Origin: an uncultured Fretibacterium sp.
Lineage (GTDB): Bacteria > Synergistota > Synergistia > Synergistales > Aminobacteriaceae
Length of the DNA: 53,962 nt
Assembly (NCBI RefSeq): GCF_963548695.1
Contig: NZ_CAUUWA010000011.1
Coordinates: 1 to 53,962 of the forward strand
Direction of reading: 5' to 3'
Position 1 is the first letter of the stretch, and each line of letters starts with the position of its first letter. Below, piece after piece: positions 27,935 through 36,486 of the stretch. The position numbers were made by a program, and so were the translations under genes. The notes under the pieces are model-generated. The model was given only the letters and a program-made list of their open reading frames with translations, was not told the origin of the DNA and made no database searches.

Positions 27935-28657
27935 ATGTGGCGGACTCTCTGGGAGAGGCACCGAGGTGCGTTCTGCGTCGCCGTAGGTATGATCTGCTTT
28001 CTTGCGGCGGGGATTCTGGTTCGGGGGCTGCCCTCCGTTCGGGAGCACCTTTCCTCCCTTTCGTCGCCTTCCGGCACTCGGGACGTCAGGCGTCAGGAGC
28101 ACGGCGGAACGCCTGCTTCATCGTCTCGGGAAGCCGATTCCTCCGGCCCATCCGCTCAACACGCTCAACCCACTCAACCCGCATCTGAGGAATGGTTCCT
28201 CTACGTCACGGGCAGCGTCCGCCGTCCGGGCGTCTATCGCCTGCCACCCGGCGCGCGTACGGTCCATCTCGTCGACGCGGCGGGTGGGCTCGACGGCTTT
28301 GCGGACCCCGTTGCCATCAACCTGGCCCAGCCCTTGGCGGATGGGATGCACGTACATGTGCCGCGCAAGGGGGAGCGTCAGCCTCAGGAGGCCCTTGTGA
28401 TTGCGGCTCCGACGGTCCGTGTCGGGCCTCCGGCCAGGGTTCCCGACTCGAAGTCCGGCGGCCTGATCGATGTGAACCGCGCTTCGGAGACGGAGCTGAC
28501 GGCTTTGCGGGGCATCGGCCCCGCGCTGGCCAGGAGGATCGTCGAGTACCGGGAGCGAAACGGCCCATTCCGAAGCGTCGAGGAGCTTGTCCAGGTTCGG
28601 GGTATCGGGCCCGCGAAGCTCGAGGGATTCCGGGATCGGGCAACGGTCGGCCCCTGA
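27935..28657 (+). CDS. comEA: ComEA-like DNA receptor with SLBB and helix-hairpin-helix domains
   Basis: The protein has 240 residues, starting after GAGGAGG. One N-terminal helix (about 12-31, FCVAVGMICFLAAGILV) anchors it; a Ser/Gln/Pro-rich linker follows. An SLBB-type domain spans about 85-145 (YVTGSVRRPGVYRLPPGART). The C-terminus holds a double helix-hairpin-helix: LTALRGIGPALARRIVEY and LVQVRGIGPAKLEGFRD, which binds double-stranded DNA non-specifically. ComEA presents incoming DNA to the ComEC channel during natural transformation. comEC follows 37 bases downstream. Confidence 0.92.
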   Translation: MWRTLWERHRGAFCVAVGMICFLAAGILVRGLPSVREHLSSLSSPSGTRDVRRQEHGGTPASSSREADSSGPSAQHAQPTQPASEEWFLYVTGSVRRPGVYRLPPGARTVHLVDAAGGLDGFADPVAINLAQPLADGMHVHVPRKGERQPQEALVIAAPTVRVGPPARVPDSKSGGLIDVNRASETELTALRGIGPALARRIVEYRERNGPFRSVEELVQVRGIGPAKLEGFRDRATVGP

Positions 28658-28694
28658 CTTGTCCCCGAGCGGCGAGCGACAAGAGACAAGAAAT

Positions 28695-30110
28695 ATGACG
28701 ATCCTGGAACGAGCCCCCTTTCTGGCAATCCTGGCCGGCCTGATTACGGCGATGGGGCTCGAGGAGGAGGCCGGTCCCGTTCTTCTTCCGGCCCTAGCGC
28801 TGCTCACGGCGGCAGGCGTGCTGTTGTGTTCCTTTCGGAGGGAGGAGCGGGGGCAGTGGCCCTTGTTCGCCCTCGTACTTCTTCTGACCCTGTTGGCCTC
28901 CGTCAGGATTGTCAGCGTGCTGTACCGCCCTCTCCCTGCGCCCATGAGTATCCGAACGGAGGGGATCGTGACCTCGGTCCGGCCTTGGGGGCGGACCTAC
29001 GCGGTGGTCCTCGACACCCCGCAGGGGCGTTTCCTTCTCCGCCTTCCCTTCGCCACCGTGACCGAGGGGATGCGCCTCTCGGCGGAGGGGATCTCCCGTC
29101 CTCTGCGCCGTGCGGTAGGGACAGGCTTCGACGAGGAACGGTTCTGGAGGGGCTACGGCGTTACGGCATGGCTTACAGCCTCCAAGCTCGAACCCACGCC
29201 GAGACAACCCTGGAATCCTCACCGCCTTCGCTATGAGGTCTTCCGCCTCCTGACCATCCACACGCCCGCTCTGACGGGGGCCTATCTTCGCGCCGCCTGG
29301 ACGGGTTATCGGGACGCATCCCTGAACGAGGCACATCGAGCGTGGGGAACCAGCCACCTTCTCGCCGTATCGGGCTTTCACGTGGGGGGCGTCGTGCTTG
29401 CCGCCTCACTGCTCCTGCGGCGAGGCCACTTGCGGATCCCCCTGCTTTCCCTGCTCCTGTGGGCCTACATCCTCCTGACCGGGGCCGCGCCAAGCTCCCT
29501 GCGCGCCGGCGCGATGATTCAGGTCGCCCTGTTGGCGGAGCTCCTCGGACGGCCGCGGAGCTCCGTAAACTCCGTTGCCGTTGCCGCCGTAAGCCTCCTC
29601 CTGTTCTCGCCCCATCTATTCTGGAACGTGGGCTGGCGCCTGTCCGTCCTGGCCGCTCTCCTTATCGCCGCGGTCCTCGAGGAGGGGAGCCTGCGGGGAG
29701 CGGCTTTCTGGATCGTGCTCAGCCCCTCCATCTGGCTCATCTCCTTCCCCCAGACCTCCTATACCTTCGGGAGCGTCCCCTTGGCGGGGCTGATTTTGAA
29801 CCTCCTTGCGCCCGGCTTCTTTTCGCTCGCGTTCTCCCTGACCTCGGCCGTGGCCCTTCTGCATCTGGCTGGTTTGCCCCTGACTCCGTGGCTGCTGGAT
29901 GCGGCGGAGGGGGCCTTTTCCCTTTGGGCGCTGCTGGCGAATGGGCTTGTCTCCCTCGTTCCCTGGACGGTTTCATGGGGGCCCTTCACGTCGTGGTGCG
30001 GGGCGGGGCTCCTGTTCCTCTGGCTCTGCCGTGCGATGCGACTTTCCTGGGCACGAACCGCTCTCGTCGCCTCGATGGGCTCGGCCGCCGCCTTTTTGAT
30101 TTTTCTTTGA
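28695..30110 (+). CDS. comEC: ComEC/Rec2 DNA uptake channel, short form without metallo-beta-lactamase domain
   Basis: The protein has 471 residues from the ATG at 28695. The competence-domain signature HLLAVSGFHVGG (about 220-231) is intact, followed by seven or more hydrophobic segments. An OB-like N-terminal part (about 85-160: IVTSVRPWGRTYAVVLDT) precedes it. Full-length ComEC proteins of 700-850 residues carry a C-terminal metallo-beta-lactamase-like nuclease domain; here the protein ends after the membrane domain and no such domain is encoded downstream in the window. Short ComEC forms exist in several lineages. The 3' region holds a weak terminator-like hairpin, then the reverse-strand hepT. 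Confidence 0.9.
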   Translation: MTILERAPFLAILAGLITAMGLEEEAGPVLLPALALLTAAGVLLCSFRREERGQWPLFALVLLLTLLASVRIVSVLYRPLPAPMSIRTEGIVTSVRPWGRTYAVVLDTPQGRFLLRLPFATVTEGMRLSAEGISRPLRRAVGTGFDEERFWRGYGVTAWLTASKLEPTPRQPWNPHRLRYEVFRLLTIHTPALTGAYLRAAWTGYRDASLNEAHRAWGTSHLLAVSGFHVGGVVLAASLLLRRGHLRIPLLSLLLWAYILLTGAAPSSLRAGAMIQVALLAELLGRPRSSVNSVAVAAVSLLLFSPHLFWNVGWRLSVLAALLIAAVLEEGSLRGAAFWIVLSPSIWLISFPQTSYTFGSVPLAGLILNLLAPGFFSLAFSLTSAVALLHLAGLPLTPWLLDAAEGAFSLWALLANGLVSLVPWTVSWGPFTSWCGAGLLFLWLCRAMRLSWARTALVASMGSAAAFLIFL

Positions 30111-30143
30111 TCTCTCCCTCGGAAGTATCGGCAGGAGAAAATG

Positions 30144-30190
30144 TCACCGCCGCGTCATTCGCGGTGAGTGGCACCGCGGCATTTTACCTT
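30144..30190 (+). terminator. Possible terminator after comEC
   Basis: TCACCGC (30144-30150) pairs with GCGGTGA (30161-30167), and GCCGCG/CGCGGC gives an alternative stem before ATTTTACC. Only four T residues follow, so this is a weak call. Confidence 0.3.
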
Positions 30191-30657
30191 CCAAGGTCTT
30201 TTTGCCCTCTTGCTTGATTTCTTGCGGATTCGGCTTCGGGGATATCGTCATTTTGAGTTTTTGCAGCGCTGAGCACCTTCTCGCAAAATGCCGCCAACTT
30301 CGGTATATCCCTAAGTTCAATTTCCCGAACCGTGTTCTCCGATAATTTTCCATAGTCATGGGCGATAATGTTGCGCATTCCTCTAATATCAGACCATGGG
30401 ATCTCATCCTGCGTACGAAGGACAAACTCCGGGCTTAACCTTTTCGCCAACTCGCCAATCTGTTGTATATTCATCACCGCAGCATTGAAATGCAGCGTGT
30501 CGAAGATGTCGCCTGCATTGAACCCTGAGTTGACAATTCTGTTCCGTTCGCCAGGCGACTGAGCGTCTGCGAGCTCACAGTATCTCATAATCCAGAGACA
30601 TTGTTCCAGAATATCCTCCAAGAGAGCCTGATCGAGAGCCCGATCAGTTTTCAGCAT
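30184..30657 (-). CDS. hepT: HepT-like HEPN ribonuclease toxin
   Basis: The protein has 157 residues from the ATG at 30657, overlapping mntA by 14 bases. The HEPN helix bundle (about 5-130) ends with the R-X4-H-X-Y motif RNIIAHDY: Arg95, His100 and Tyr102. Arg and His make up the active site of this RNase family, and Tyr is the residue adenylylated by the partner MntA. The 27 C-terminal residues (AKTQNDDIPEAESARNQ, then a Gly/Lys tail) look like an added tail. Base composition is AT-rich (about 40% GC in the line at 30721, hand count), suggesting recent acquisition. Order is antitoxin first, then toxin. Confidence 0.9.
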   Translation of the reverse strand: MLKTDRALDQALLEDILEQCLWIMRYCELADAQSPGERNRIVNSGFNAGDIFDTLHFNAAVMNIQQIGELAKRLSPEFVLRTQDEIPWSDIRGMRNIIAHDYGKLSENTVREIELRDIPKLAAFCEKVLSAAKTQNDDIPEAESARNQARGQKDLGR

Positions 30658-31009
30658 ACAGCAACACCTTCTCACGTATAACGTTCTTTTTGAAGTTAAC
30701 GTGAGACCGATTGAGATTTTTTAATTTGTCCTCTAAAGCGGATTCCTCGATCATATCCACATCAATATCTGGAATAGCCGTATTTAAGTCGTTATATATA
30801 CCTCCAATAGCAAACCCATTGACTGTCGCGCCGTCTAAACGAATCAACAGGTCGACATCGGAATCAGGTCGATGATCACCACGCGCTCGTGACCCGAAAA
30901 GCCAGATAGCCTTAATCCCATACTTTTTGGCAACAGGCTGAATCAATGCAGCGATATGTTCTTTTGTAAGTTGCTCTCGTTCAGATTCCAACGTCACAGA
31001 CTGCGGCAT
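30644..31009 (-). CDS. mntA: MntA-like nucleotidyltransferase antitoxin
   Basis: The protein has 121 residues from the ATG at 31009, with AGAGGGGGG upstream; the frame extends further upstream but lacks similarity. The nucleotidyltransferase signature is GSRARGDHRPDSDVDLL (residues 39-55), with catalytic Asp51 and Asp53. In the characterised MntA-HepT systems this protein adds AMP units to the Tyr of HepT and so silences it. The gene is directly upstream of hepT on the reverse strand and has matching low GC. Confidence 0.9.
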   Translation of the reverse strand: MPQSVTLESEREQLTKEHIAALIQPVAKKYGIKAIWLFGSRARGDHRPDSDVDLLIRLDGATVNGFAIGGIYNDLNTAIPDIDVDMIEESALEDKLKNLNRSHVNFKKNVIREKVLLYAEN

Positions 31010-31064
31010 AAAAATCCCCCCTCTTGAGAACAAAATCAAGGTTAGATTATGTCCTGGACTGATT

Positions 31065-31232
31065 TTAACATAAATGAAAAAACAACTTCTCAGGCTGAAG
31101 CAGATCCAGGGACACCGGGCTGAAATAGCGCGAATCATACAACACCGAGTGGGTGAATTTTAGCCTGTAACCCAACTCGTAGACAATAAAGCCCGTCAAG
31201 CAAAAGCCTGAAATCATCAGCATCAAAGCCAT
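31065..31232 (-). CDS. Short hypothetical membrane peptide
   Basis: This is a 55-residue frame beginning MALMLMISGFCLTGFIVYEL, which could be a single membrane helix, followed by LKFTHSVLYDSRYF. No convincing ribosome-binding site is visible. It lies upstream of mntA on the same strand in an AT-rich stretch. It may be a remnant or a chance frame; I do not recognise it. Confidence 0.25.
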   Translation of the reverse strand: MALMLMISGFCLTGFIVYELGYRLKFTHSVLYDSRYFSPVSLDLLQPEKLFFHLC

Positions 31233-31253
31233 GACTTTTCTTTGTGTCCTTGT

Positions 31254-31282
31254 TTGACGAGAGGAGGGGAACGTGTTAAAAT
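31254..31282 (+). promoter_or_regulatory. tRNA-Pro promoter
   Basis: TTGACG (31254-31259) and TAAAAT (31277-31282) are 17 bases apart. The start would lie near 31289, giving a leader of about 65 bases before the tRNA. Confidence 0.6.
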
Positions 31283-31353
31283 TCCCCTCGTTCCTTTTGT
31301 GGCACGGAGTGAGGACATGGTGTCTATTGCTCAAGGCCCGGAAAGGAACCTTT

Positions 31354-31431
<78 letters not shown>

Positions 31432-31443
31432 CTGAGAGAAAAG

Positions 31444-31478
31444 AGGAGGCTCGGGGCTCGTTCCCCGGGCCTCCTTTC
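31444..31478 (+). terminator. Terminator after tRNA-Pro
   Basis: A 13-bp stem AGGAGGCTCGGGG (31444-31456) pairs with CCCCGGGCCTCCT (31463-31475), one U-G pair, loop CTCGTT; TTCGT follows. Confidence 0.6.
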
Positions 31479-31586
31479 GTAAGGCAGACATTATCCCGAC
31501 ACCTGGTGACTTGATGGGCCCTTGGGGGGCCGGCAGGACGGACTTGCGTCAACGCTCTCCATCTCGATGGGGCTATCTCGACGGGG

Positions 31587-32573
31587 CTATGGGGAAGGGC
31601 ATCCGCGGGACTCACTGGAAACCCCGGAGACACGGAGAAGCGGCGCCAGCTCGACGGAGAGAACGGAGGAGAAGATCAGAAGACAACCGACCGCCATCCT
31701 GATCGTGAAGATCTCGCCCAAGAGGAGAATGCCGCCAAGCAGTCCAAACACGGACTCGAGCCCGAGCAGGAGGGCGGCATGGCTGGGCAGGGTGAACTTC
31801 TGCGCGCAGTTCTGGATCAGGAAACAGGCGAACGTCGCAAAAAAGGTGGCGAAGCCGACCTCGAGGAGCCCTCGGGCGCCCTGCCATACGAAGGGGGCAC
31901 GGGAGAGGAGCCCCGCCAGCGCCGACAGGGCGGCGGTCACAAGGAACTGTACGAAGGTGAGCACGATGGGGTCCCCACGGGCGGCGTAGTGCCCGATGGA
32001 GATGATCTGTCCCGCGAACATGAACGTCGAGATGATGGTCAGGATATCTCCGAGGTTCATCGGCCCGGAGAGATCCGACGTCAGGAGCCCCATGCCGATG
32101 AAACAGACGAGGGCCGCCGCCAGGGTGAGCCAGCCGGGGAAAAGCCTTCGCAGGCCCCACAGGAGCAGGGGGACGAGGACCACGTACCCCGCGGTCAGGA
32201 ATGCCTGTCTGCCCGCCGCGGTGTAGTTCAGGCCGAGGGTCTGGAGCCCCATACCCAGAAAGAGGAACAGACCGATGACGGCGCCCCCGAGGAGGTCCCC
32301 GCCGGAGGCTCTGCGTATGCGTGGGGCGAAGAAAAACAGCATCAAGAGCGTTCCGCCTCCGAATCGAAGGAAGAGCAGCCACCACGTGGAGTAGACGGAG
32401 AGCCCGGACTTCATGGCGACGAAGCCGAGCCCCCACAGAAAGGCGCAGGCCAACAAGGCCGTGTCGGCAAGCCACATCCGAATTCCGGAAGTCATGCGGA
32501 CGGAGGAACGGCGCCGGGGCTCGGAAACGACGTTTGGAGCATCAACGGAAGTACGGGGGAATTCGTGGTCCAT
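31587..32573 (-). CDS. DMT-superfamily (EamA) transporter
   Basis: The protein has 328 residues from the ATG at 32573, preceded by AAAGGTGAGG. Ten predicted membrane helices form two EamA repeats; the first starts LLACAFLWGLGFVAMKSGLS and includes LFLRFGGGTLLMLFFF, and the second ends with LGGILLLGEIFTIRMAVGCL. EamA proteins export amino acids or other metabolites, some import; the substrate is not predictable here. It faces away from the DUF4365 gene, with a short shared upstream region. An alternative start at 32495 would drop a short charged N-terminal segment. Confidence 0.88.
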   Translation of the reverse strand: MDHEFPRTSVDAPNVVSEPRRRSSVRMTSGIRMWLADTALLACAFLWGLGFVAMKSGLSVYSTWWLLFLRFGGGTLLMLFFFAPRIRRASGGDLLGGAVIGLFLFLGMGLQTLGLNYTAAGRQAFLTAGYVVLVPLLLWGLRRLFPGWLTLAAALVCFIGMGLLTSDLSGPMNLGDILTIISTFMFAGQIISIGHYAARGDPIVLTFVQFLVTAALSALAGLLSRAPFVWQGARGLLEVGFATFFATFACFLIQNCAQKFTLPSHAALLLGLESVFGLLGGILLLGEIFTIRMAVGCLLIFSSVLSVELAPLLRVSGVSSESRGCPSP

Positions 32574-32648
32574 GCGGGGCCTCACCTTTCCTGATACCAG
32601 TCTGAATCGTTCGTCGGGCAAAAGGGAGCAGGGGAGAAAGAGACCCCC

Positions 32649-32677
32649 TTCACCCCCCCTCGACCGTAGATTATAAT
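32649..32677 (+). promoter_or_regulatory. Putative promoter for the DUF4365 and HD-GYP genes
   Basis: TTCACC (32649-32654) and a consensus TATAAT (32672-32677) are 17 bases apart, 132 bases before the first start codon. Confidence 0.4.
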
Positions 32678-32809
32678 ATCAGGATATTGGGACGTTTCCA
32701 TCGGGAATGAACGATATTTCCCTTTGGGCTCAGGGCCGTTTTTTCCGGAGAATGAGGTAGAATATTTGAGGTTGTGCCAACGAGTCCTTGTCAGGTGAGG
32801 TGGAGACCC

Positions 32810-33739
32810 TTGAACGATATGGCCGAGCGCATCGGCATCTATGCGGCAAGTCGAATTTCCGCGCTGCTCCCCGAGTTGATCTTTCGAGAGCAGCGCGGAG
32901 GAGATACGGGCCTGAACGCCCATCTGGAGATCGCGGAGACGTATCCCAAAATGGGCAAGGTCGTCGGGCTTCAGATCCGATTCGACGAGGGCGGAGCCCT
33001 CGAACGCGCGGCCCGTGGTTACGTCTGTCGCGGGGAGATGGCTCATGTCGCCTATTGGCTCCAGCACTCCCTTCCCGTGCTTGTGATGGTCTACGACGCT
33101 CAACGTGAGCGGATTCATTGGGAGTCCGTCTCGCCGGAGACGATCGAGATATCGGGCCAGAGCTGGGAGCTTCTGGTGCCTTACGATCAGGTCTATGGGC
33201 CGGACTCCGTGGGGGTGATCGTCGATCTGCCATGTTACAGTCCCTACTTGGCGCGTCTCGCCCTGGACCGCCCCTGGATGGAGATTATCGAGTGCGGAGG
33301 CGGCATCCTTCTGGAGATGGACGAATGGATCAATCGACCCACGGCCAAGGGGAGCCTTCGGCTTTGCGTGCTGCAGGATAACGGAGAGCGGGAGGCCGTC
33401 TTTGAATGGCCCTTCCAGACCGATGCCGACATGCCCCATATCTTTCGTCTCCCCTCCCTTTTCCCGTGGGCCGTCATTGAGGTGGACGAGGCCTTTTACC
33501 GCGAGAAGAACGCGGCGCTGCCCGACCCGTCCGGGGCGTTGTTCCCCTGGGCCGTGGAGGCCGGGGAGATTGCCCGTTTCCAGCTCCGTCTCTCCCTGAA
33601 CGACCTCGGACGCTCCTTCCTGACGACGGAGCGCTTCCTGAGGCGGGGAGAGTTCCCCGAGGGTAATGCGGGCGAAAAGTTTGGAGAGGATTACCGAAGG
33701 GGAATCAAGTTCCAGATCTATGATGCGAGAAATGATTGA
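32810..33739 (+). CDS. DUF4365-like protein
   Basis: The protein has 309 residues from a TTG at 32810, following AGGTGAGGTGGAG; the ATG at 32819 is an alternative. The N-terminal 170 residues resemble DUF4365: AERIGIYAASRISALLPELI, then GDTGLNAHLEIAE, VVGLQIRFD and YWLQHSLPVLVMVYDAQRER. This domain is related to the PD-(D/E)xK nuclease fold; here the usual Q-x-K is Q-I-R, so nuclease activity is doubtful. The C-terminal half (about 170-309) is not recognised. The HD-GYP gene follows 46 bases later on the same strand. No other defence genes are close by, so a defence role is not supported by context. Confidence 0.65.
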   Translation: MNDMAERIGIYAASRISALLPELIFREQRGGDTGLNAHLEIAETYPKMGKVVGLQIRFDEGGALERAARGYVCRGEMAHVAYWLQHSLPVLVMVYDAQRERIHWESVSPETIEISGQSWELLVPYDQVYGPDSVGVIVDLPCYSPYLARLALDRPWMEIIECGGGILLEMDEWINRPTAKGSLRLCVLQDNGEREAVFEWPFQTDADMPHIFRLPSLFPWAVIEVDEAFYREKNAALPDPSGALFPWAVEAGEIARFQLRLSLNDLGRSFLTTERFLRRGEFPEGNAGEKFGEDYRRGIKFQIYDARND

Positions 33740-33785
33740 GCCGGCTTCTCGGCGATGTCTTCCCCGTCTCGCGGAGGGGTGAGTT

Positions 33786-34982
33786 ATGGAAGAACGGACA
33801 CAGAACACCGAGACAAAAATTCGGCGGGATATCCCGCTCGGGGATCTATCCAATTTTTGTTCCGGCGTGGCCGAGGTGGCCGACGACATCATAGGGGAGT
33901 CCGGAGGAATTCTCCTTCCGCGGGGGACCCCTCTATCGTCTCTGGCATCCTCGATCGACAGGGTCGAGGCGAAGCTGCGCCGCTCCAATATCCGTGCCGT
34001 ACCGATCGTTCTGCCCGGAAATTCCGATTTGAAGGACCTCGAGGATTATCTGAAAGTGGCGGATCCCGCGGTCATGCCGCTGGAGCCGGAATTAGCGCGT
34101 CAGACGGTCTCGCAGGTGGAGGACGTATTCGGCCGCATCAAACAGGGGCAGTGTACGACCGAGGACGTCCGGAACCTCGCGGATCAGGGGCGTACCCTTG
34201 CCCGGAGGATCTCGGGAGCCCCCCAGCTGATGTTTTGTCTGGGGCAGGTCAGGAACTGGGACGAATACACGAGCGTCCACTCCCTGAACGTCGCCCTTCT
34301 CTCGAGTTTTCTGGCGGAGCGCCTTTACCCAGGCAGGACCGAGTTGGCGGAGTTTATGGCGATTGGTGGCATCCTGCACGACCTTGGAAAGGCGAGAGTT
34401 CCCCTCGAGGTGCTGAACAAACCGGGCAAGCTGGAGGAGGGCGAGTTCGCCATCATGAAGAAGCACCCGGAGCTGGGCGAGGAGCTCGCGGCGTCCAATG
34501 GAATCACGGACCGCCGCTCTCTCGATGTCATCCGGAAGCACCATGAACGCTACAACGGCGGTGGGTATCCGGATAACCTGAACGGGACGGCTATCTCGAT
34601 CGAGGCGCGGATCGCGGCGGTGGCGGACGTCTTCGACGCCTTGACCGCCAAGAGGGTCTACAAGAACCCCATGCCGAGCCGGGAGGCCATGTCCGTTATG
34701 ACCGGAGCGATGTCCACACACTTCGATCCTGACGTGATGAGGGTTTTGCTTCTATCCGTCGGGATATATCCCTCGGGCTCCCTGGTGGAGCTCTCCGACG
34801 GCAGCGTCGGCACGGTCGTGGGGGCTTACGGGAAAGACCTGGTGCGTCCCAAGGTGGCTATTTCCCTGGACCGGTTCGGCAACAAGCTGACGGAGAAAAA
34901 AATCATAGACCTTTCCGAGGAACGGGAGTTGTTCGTTAAGCGCGCGCTCCCGTCCAACGAAAAAGATAAACTGGCTTTTTGA
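33786..34982 (+). CDS. HD-GYP domain protein, probable cyclic-di-GMP phosphodiesterase
   Basis: The protein has 398 residues. The N-terminal part (1-165) is an unassigned regulatory region with no receiver-type Asp site or membrane helix. The HD-GYP domain (about 165-335) contains GGILHDLGKARVP (His198, Asp199), KHPELGEEL and HHERYNGGGYP at about residue 252, plus VADVFDALTAKRVYK. The full GYP signature points to hydrolysis of cyclic di-GMP. A short C-terminal domain follows (about 330-398, ELSDGSVGTVVGAYGKDL). The start is preceded by GGAGGGG. Cyclic di-GMP would link to motility, adhesion or biofilm, but no cyclase is visible in the window. Confidence 0.9.
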   Translation: MEERTQNTETKIRRDIPLGDLSNFCSGVAEVADDIIGESGGILLPRGTPLSSLASSIDRVEAKLRRSNIRAVPIVLPGNSDLKDLEDYLKVADPAVMPLEPELARQTVSQVEDVFGRIKQGQCTTEDVRNLADQGRTLARRISGAPQLMFCLGQVRNWDEYTSVHSLNVALLSSFLAERLYPGRTELAEFMAIGGILHDLGKARVPLEVLNKPGKLEEGEFAIMKKHPELGEELAASNGITDRRSLDVIRKHHERYNGGGYPDNLNGTAISIEARIAAVADVFDALTAKRVYKNPMPSREAMSVMTGAMSTHFDPDVMRVLLLSVGIYPSGSLVELSDGSVGTVVGAYGKDLVRPKVAISLDRFGNKLTEKKIIDLSEERELFVKRALPSNEKDKLAF

Positions 34983-35119
34983 GCGGCATCGGGACGTAAA
35001 GGTTCCGCCGTTGCGTTCTGTCGAGGGGGCATGTTCGCAACGGCGCTTTGCGTCCCGTTTGATCGTTTCCAGGTTACGTTGTGCCGTGTCCTGTGTAAAC
35101 ACCGAGGGGGTTGTTGTCG

Positions 35120-35359
35120 TTGGCCGAAAAAAAACAGTTCAGGGTGGGGGTCAACATCGCATGGTGCAAGGGGTGCTCCCTGTGCGTCGGCGTTTGTCCG
35201 AGATCTGTGCTGGAGTTGAGCGATCGTCTGAAATCTACGCCGGTTCGGGAACACGATTGCATAGGCTGCCGCCAGTGCGAAAATATTTGTCCGGACCTTG
35301 CGATAACGATTACGGAAAAGGAGAAGGATAGAGAGAAAGAGGGGGATGCGGATGCCTGA
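35120..35359 (+). CDS. korD: 2-oxoacid:ferredoxin oxidoreductase delta subunit (2x[4Fe-4S])
   Basis: About 79 residues from a TTG at 35120; TTG codons at 35111 and 35114 are alternatives. Two 4Fe-4S motifs are seen: CKGCSLCVGVCP and CIGCRQCENICP. This is the ferredoxin-like subunit that passes electrons from the alpha-beta core to ferredoxin. It overlaps the korA start by 14 bases. With korA, korB and korC it makes the usual DABC set of a 2-oxoglutarate-type synthase; substrate range (2-oxoglutarate, branched 2-oxoacids) is not fixed by sequence. Confidence 0.9.
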   Translation: MAEKKQFRVGVNIAWCKGCSLCVGVCPRSVLELSDRLKSTPVREHDCIGCRQCENICPDLAITITEKEKDREKEGDADA

Positions 35360-36485
35360 GTTCGCTTTCTGGCAGGGCAATACCGCTCTGGCGTACGGCG
35401 CCCTTTTGGCGGGCTGCAACTTTTTCGGAGGGTATCCGATCACCCCCTCCACGGAGATTGCGGAGGTCATGGCCGAGGAGCTTCCCAGGAGGGGGGGACA
35501 CTTCATCCAGATGGAGGACGAGATTGCGGGAATCGCCTCCGCCATCGGCGCCTCCATCGCCGGGGCCAAGGCGCTGACGGCGACCTCCGGTCCGGGCTTC
35601 TCCCTGAAACAGGAGAACCTGGGCCTAGCCTACATCGCGGAGATCCCCATCGTGGTCGTGGACGTCATGCGAGGGGGGCCCTCGACGGGGACGCCGACCA
35701 AGACGGCTCAACAGGACGTCATGCAGGCGCGGTGGGGAACCCATGGCGACCACGCGACGATCTGCTACGCCCCATCGTCGGTGCAGGAGTGTTACGACCT
35801 CGCCGTCAAGGCCTTCAACATGGCGGAGCGGTTCCGTCAGCCCGTATTGATCCTCAGCGACGAGGTCGTGGGGCACATGAGGGAAAAGGTCGCGAAGAGG
35901 GATCCCTCGTCCGTAAAGCTGGAGAACCGGCCACGCCCGTCGGTCCCGCCCGAGAAGTTCACCCCCTACGAGCCGAATCCCGTGACGGGGGTTCCGGCTA
36001 TGGCCTCCTTCGGAGACGGCTACTCCTGGCACGTCACGGGGCTGACGACCAACGACTGGGGGTTCCCGACGAACAATCCACCGGAGATCGAAAGGAAGAT
36101 ACTGCGCCTGATGAGCAAGGTGGATCGGGCCAGGTCCCAGGTCGTGGAGTACGAATCCGAGTTCATGGACGGGGCGGGCATCGTCGTGGTGGCCTACGGC
36201 AGCGTCGGCCGCTCCGCCCTGCGCGCCGTCCGGGACGCGCGCAGGAAGGGGGTTCCCGTCGGATTCTTTCGCCCGATAACGCTTTGGCCCTTTCCGGACG
36301 CGGAACTGGCCAAAATGACCCTTGGGGCGAGGACGATCATCGTCCCCGAGCTCAACTGCGGTCAGATGGTCCTCGAGGTGGAGCGCCTGTTTCGCGGCAG
36401 AAGCGAGGTCCTGCCCCTGAATCTCGTGAACGGCGAGCTTTTCAAGCCGTCCGAGATCGGCCGTAAGATCGAGGAGGTGGCCTGA
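35346..36485 (+). CDS. korA: 2-oxoacid:ferredoxin oxidoreductase alpha subunit
   Basis: The protein has 379 residues (MRMPEFAFWQGNTALAYGAL); the ATG at 35352 is an alternative start. Characteristic alpha-subunit blocks include GCNFFGGYPITPSTEIAEVM, GGHFIQMEDEIAGIASAIGA and ATSGPGFSLKQE, which form the pyrimidine-binding side of the TPP site, followed by PTKTAQQDVMQARWGTHGD. It works with KorB to decarboxylate a 2-oxoacid, with CoA as the acyl acceptor. It lies in the korDABC operon; korB starts 1 base after the korA stop. Confidence 0.95.
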   Translation: MRMPEFAFWQGNTALAYGALLAGCNFFGGYPITPSTEIAEVMAEELPRRGGHFIQMEDEIAGIASAIGASIAGAKALTATSGPGFSLKQENLGLAYIAEIPIVVVDVMRGGPSTGTPTKTAQQDVMQARWGTHGDHATICYAPSSVQECYDLAVKAFNMAERFRQPVLILSDEVVGHMREKVAKRDPSSVKLENRPRPSVPPEKFTPYEPNPVTGVPAMASFGDGYSWHVTGLTTNDWGFPTNNPPEIERKILRLMSKVDRARSQVVEYESEFMDGAGIVVVAYGSVGRSALRAVRDARRKGVPVGFFRPITLWPFPDAELAKMTLGARTIIVPELNCGQMVLEVERLFRGRSEVLPLNLVNGELFKPSEIGRKIEEVA

Positions 36486-36486
36486 C

